From: a virus
DNA length: 23,012 bases
Strand: one strand, 5' to 3'
Virus record (IMG/VR): IMGVR_UViG_3300042470_000463
Coordinates: 1-23,012 of that record
The notes below the pieces were generated by a model. The model was not told where the DNA came from. It worked only from the letters and a program-made list of their open reading frames with translations, and searched no databases. Shown here one piece after another: positions 21,110 through 23,012 of this stretch. Each line of letters starts with the position of its first letter. Within the stretch, counting starts at the first letter, position 1. Both the position numbers and the translations under genes were made by a program.

Positions 21110-21409
21110 ATGGCAAAGAAAAAACGGCCAGCCACTAGACACGTCGGTAAACTCCTTGCCATGGACATGGCGACGGAGACAGAACGGGAATTGGTCGGCA
21201 CGACCGAGGCGGCCAAGATTCTGGGCATAAACGCGACGCACGTCCGCCAGTTGGCCCGAGACAAACAAATCTGGTCAGACACCCGATTCGGCAAGCGTTG
21301 CCCCGTATACGACGCTGTCGAGCTTCGTGAGCGAGCCGAGCAGATCGCAGCCGACAGGGCTGCCGGCAAGCGCCCTGGCCGCCCGCCAAGCGGCGGCCAG
21401 CAGGGCTGA
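21110..21409 (+). CDS. helix-turn-helix DNA-binding protein, possible excisionase or regulator (99 aa)
   Basis: The ATG at 21110 is used; the open frame reaches back to 21020 but only through a TTG with no ribosome site. The product has a basic start (MAKKKRPATRHVGK) and a MerR/excisionase-like helix-turn-helix at about 28-52: LVGTTEAAKILGINATHVRQ, followed by a wing with WSDTRFGKRCPVYDAVEL. The tail AAGKRPGRPPSGGQQG is AT-hook-like. It is transcribed away from int, the usual place of an immediate-early regulator or Xis. It is not a CI-type repressor, since it lacks a dimerisation or protease domain. Confidence 0.8.
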   Translation: MAKKKRPATRHVGKLLAMDMATETERELVGTTEAAKILGINATHVRQLARDKQIWSDTRFGKRCPVYDAVELRERAEQIAADRAAGKRPGRPPSGGQQG

Positions 21410-21414
21410 TTTCT

Positions 21415-21444
21415 AGGCCGAGAAAAATCTTCTCAAGCCGGCCT
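21415..21444 (+). terminator. hairpin after the helix-turn-helix gene, possible terminator or attenuator
   Basis: AGGCC plus GAGAA (21415-21424) can pair with TTCTC (21430-21434) and GGCCT (21440-21444), leaving a five-base bulge AAGCC and the loop AAATC. It is in the gap six bases after the stop codon. No T-run follows, so intrinsic termination is uncertain. Confidence 0.3.
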
Positions 21445-21452
21445 TGACGTTT

Positions 21453-21466
21453 CGCAGATAACTGCG
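21453..21466. promoter_or_regulatory. palindrome CGCAG-ATAA-CTGCG, operator-like
   Basis: Five-base arms around ATAA, perfectly symmetric. A TTGACG at 21444-21449 just upstream resembles a -35 element, but no good -10 (TATAAT-like) was found at the right distance. It lies upstream of a small ORF in the early region, where repressor or activator sites are expected. Confidence 0.35.
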
Positions 21467-21482
21467 TTACCTTTCCGCACGC

Positions 21483-21638
21483 ATGGAGAACGCCGTGAAG
21501 CGAGTGACTTGGAACGACGCCGTGGTTGCCCTGACGCTGGTTCACTTGGGCCAGCAGCTGGGAACAGAAAGCACGCTTGCTCGAGCGGTGTTCGACATCG
21601 CAACGCTTGTAGCGTCTTTTTTTGGCCGCATTTCATAG
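21483..21638 (+). CDS. hypothetical small protein (51 aa)
   Basis: The frame is open from ATG 21483 to TAG 21636-21638, encoding MENAVKRVTWNDAVVALTLV and then a helical part ending ARAVFDIATLVASFFGRIS. An alternative GTG at 21495 (47 residues) has GGAG at 21485-21488 six bases upstream, which is better supported by ribosome-site rules. The C-terminal third is hydrophobic and could touch a membrane. No homologue family is known to me. The gene is small and may not be real. Confidence 0.45.
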   Translation: MENAVKRVTWNDAVVALTLVHLGQQLGTESTLARAVFDIATLVASFFGRIS

Positions 21639-21711
21639 ATAAGTGCGAAACGCAAAACAAAGCGAAAGGAGTTCTTTGCGTCACGCCACTGGAATGTTTG
21701 TTCACCACTAC

Positions 21712-21739
21712 TTGTCAGCAGGATATACGCCCGTACACT
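21712..21739 (+). promoter_or_regulatory. putative promoter upstream of the 70-aa early gene
   Basis: TTGTCA (21712-21717) and TACACT (21734-21739) are separated by 16 bases, matching 5/6 and 4/6 of the sigma-70 consensus. Transcription would start close to the AAGGAGG ribosome site (21749-21755). A weaker alternative uses TTGTTC at 21698-21703. Support is moderate. Confidence 0.4.
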
Positions 21740-21765
21740 ACGCCACCCAAGGAGGAATCCCCCAC

Positions 21766-21978
21766 ATGGACGCTCACGAAAACGAGTACCTCGCTGCTGT
21801 CGCAGCAATGCCCGAGCACACGCCAGGGCGACGCGTCTTCGCCATCGGCGACTACGTCAGCGGCACGTCTGGCGGCAAGCGTTGGCAGGGCCGGATTTGG
21901 GACATCGACGGCGACCGCCTGAGCATCGAGATCGACGGCGGATGGCTGGCGGTGTCGTCAAAGGACGTGACGCACTAG
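21766..21978 (+). CDS. small SH3/KOW-like protein (70 aa)
   Basis: AAGGAGG at 21749-21755, ten bases ahead, fixes the ATG at 21766, although the frame is open further upstream. The 70 residues have a helical start (MDAHENEYLAAVAAMPEH) and a C-terminal segment, RVFAIGDYVSGTSGGKRWQG, then RIWDIDGDRLSIEIDGGWLA, whose alternating pattern with Gly turns fits a small five-strand SH3-like or KOW-like barrel. Such barrels bind nucleic acids or peptides. Function is unknown. It is in the early region, three genes before recT at most, and may be regulatory. Confidence 0.72.
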   Translation: MDAHENEYLAAVAAMPEHTPGRRVFAIGDYVSGTSGGKRWQGRIWDIDGDRLSIEIDGGWLAVSSKDVTH

Positions 21979-22011
21979 CGGGAAATCACGAGCGGTTTGG
22001 CACGGGGGTTG

Positions 22012-22028
22012 CCCCCCCCCCCCCCCCC
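22012..22028 (+). repeat. 17-base C homopolymer
   Basis: An uninterrupted run of C17 is preceded by GGGGG at 22004-22008, in the 217-base non-coding gap between the SH3-like gene and recT. The G run can pair with part of the C tract. Homopolymers of this size are prone to slippage in replication and to sequencing error, so the exact length should not be trusted. It is far from the recT start codon (about 170 bases). Confidence 0.85.
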
Positions 22029-22195
22029 GCTTACGCTCCTTGCCAATTCGGGTGGGTGACAACCGTTCAGGACCGCCGCAAGAAGGAGTCAATCGGTGGA
22101 AGGAGTGGGGCGGAGCCCCAGCAGCACGGACGCAACAACCACCCGCAACGCAGGACGCCGAGCGGGCAATTTCACAACGCAGAAAGGACGCGACG

Positions 22196-23012
22196 ATGAG
22201 CACGGAAATCACAACGCAGCGGGCCGCAACTGGGCTGGCACTGCAAACCTTCGATGACGCCTACCGCTTTTCAAAGATGGTGTCGGCGAGCGAGTTCGCC
22301 CCCAAGGACTTCAGGGGCAAGCCCGAGTCGTGCCTGCTGGCGATCCAGCACGGCAGCGAAGTCGGCCTGTCGCCGATGCAGTCGCTGCAAAGCATCGCCG
22401 TCATCAACGGCCGCCCGACGATCTGGGGCGACGCTGCCCTAGCCCTGGTGCAGAGCAGCCCGGTCTGCGAGTACGTCCGCGAGTACACGGAGGGGGAAGG
22501 CGACGGCCTGGTTGCCGTCTGCGAGGCCAAGCGGAAGGGCTACCCGCAGCCGACCGTTGTGCGGTTCAGCATGGCTGACGCCAAGCGGGCCGGTCTGGCT
22601 GGCAAGTCTGGCCCGTGGTCCCAGTACCCCGGCCGGATGCTGACCCTTCGAGCCCGTGGCTTCGCCCTGCGTAACGCCTTCGCGGACGCCCTGCGTGGGC
22701 TCATTACGGCCGAGGAGGCCCAGGACTACCCGGTTGCCGTGACGCCGCCTGAGCCCGTCGTGGTGCGCCAGGAGAAGCCGCAGACGCTCGCCCCGCGTGA
22801 CGCCACCGAGGATCCGATGGGCAAGGCCAAGCTCGCCGTGAGCAAGGCCGGAACCATCGACGCTCTCGACAAGCTGCGGACGCTGGTGCAGCTGCGGACC
22901 AGCGAGGGCACGTTCACGCAGGCCCAGCACGACGAGCTCGTCACGCTGATGCACCACAAGGCCGAGATGTTGATCGGCGACAACGGCCAGGAGTTCACCC
23001 ACGAGGCCGCTG
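22196..23012 (+). CDS. recT: RecT-like single-strand annealing protein (partial at 3' end)
   Basis: The ATG at 22196 follows AAAGGA at 22183-22188, and the frame is open to the window edge (272 codons), so the C-terminus is missing. The start, with AYRFSKMVSASEFAPKDFRG and then CLLAIQHGSEVGLSPMQSLQ, followed by INGRPTIWGDAALALV, is characteristic of RecT-type recombinases. The later VRFSMADAKRAGL and PGRMLTLRARGFALRNAFAD, typical of RecT, then a linker with VTPPEPVV lead to a C-terminal region with charged helices. The protein anneals single-stranded DNA during phage recombination and normally works with an exonuclease; none is seen in the window and it may lie beyond the edge. The gap 21979-22195 upstream holds a C17 run and a short GGGGC-GGA-GCCCC hairpin (22107-22119). 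Confidence 0.9.
   Translation, partial: MSTEITTQRAATGLALQTFDDAYRFSKMVSASEFAPKDFRGKPESCLLAIQHGSEVGLSPMQSLQSIAVINGRPTIWGDAALALVQSSPVCEYVREYTEGEGDGLVAVCEAKRKGYPQPTVVRFSMADAKRAGLAGKSGPWSQYPGRMLTLRARGFALRNAFADALRGLITAEEAQDYPVAVTPPEPVVVRQEKPQTLAPRDATEDPMGKAKLAVSKAGTIDALDKLRTLVQLRTSEGTFTQAQHDELVTLMHHKAEMLIGDNGQEFTHEAA

Noticed and set aside
22096-22257. Small plus-strand frame beginning at a GTG with AAGGAG ahead (22083-22088), overlapping the recT start
   Set aside because: The ribosome-site match is good, but the product is a low-complexity Thr/Arg/Gly/Asn-rich sequence that runs about 60 bases into recT in another frame. Not convincing without conservation data.

Overview
The window is 23 kb of a tailed, temperate bacteriophage genome. 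It encodes an HK97-type head, a siphovirus-like tail and a tyrosine integrase. Base composition is GC-rich, and most genes have strong Shine-Dalgarno sequences (AGGAGG or AAGGA type) or ATGA/TGATG stop-start overlaps. This fits a phage of a high-GC bacterium, but nothing here identifies the host firmly. No rRNA, tRNA, CRISPR array or insertion sequence was seen.

Layout. 1-1640: the tail of a gene cut by the window edge, a small structural-type protein, an HNH nuclease fused to a P-loop domain, and an AT-rich non-coding stretch with an imperfect direct repeat. 1641-7887: DNA packaging and head (terminase small and large subunits, portal, a multidomain prohead protease, a small zinc ribbon, and the HK97 major capsid protein). 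7916-11804: a small structural protein, a GT-A-like glycosyltransferase, and the head-tail joining genes (gp6-like connector, head-tail adaptor, HK97-gp10-like, DUF3168 tail terminator). 11812-16697: major tail protein, tail assembly chaperone with a canonical -1 slippery heptamer, a short tape measure protein, and four tail-region proteins of unknown function, one with five consecutive cysteines. 16694-19943: a string of small accessory genes, including a two-helix membrane protein, an HExxH protein, a calcineurin-like phosphoesterase, a DUF1599/MazG-like protein and an XF1762-like GNAT protein. 20008-20922: integrase on the minus strand, converging on the late genes across a GC-rich inverted-repeat region. 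20923-23012: the start of the early region on the plus strand, with a helix-turn-helix protein, two small proteins and a RecT-type annealing protein cut by the window edge.

How it fits together. Genes from 214 to 19943 are all on the plus strand and almost without gaps, as in a late operon or a few overlapping ones. The order late genes, then the int 3' end, then int, then early genes is that of a lambda-like genome in its unintegrated form, so attP is expected between the late genes and int. No endolysin, tail fibre or CI-like repressor was recognised; these probably lie outside the window or are too divergent to see.

The most unusual signals are: a long hairpin that pairs the start codon of the major capsid gene and leaves its Shine-Dalgarno in a bulge; the HNH/P-loop fusion beside the terminase; the prohead protease with extra domains at both ends; the glycosyltransferase inside the head operon; the cysteine-rich tail protein; and a 17-base C tract upstream of recT.
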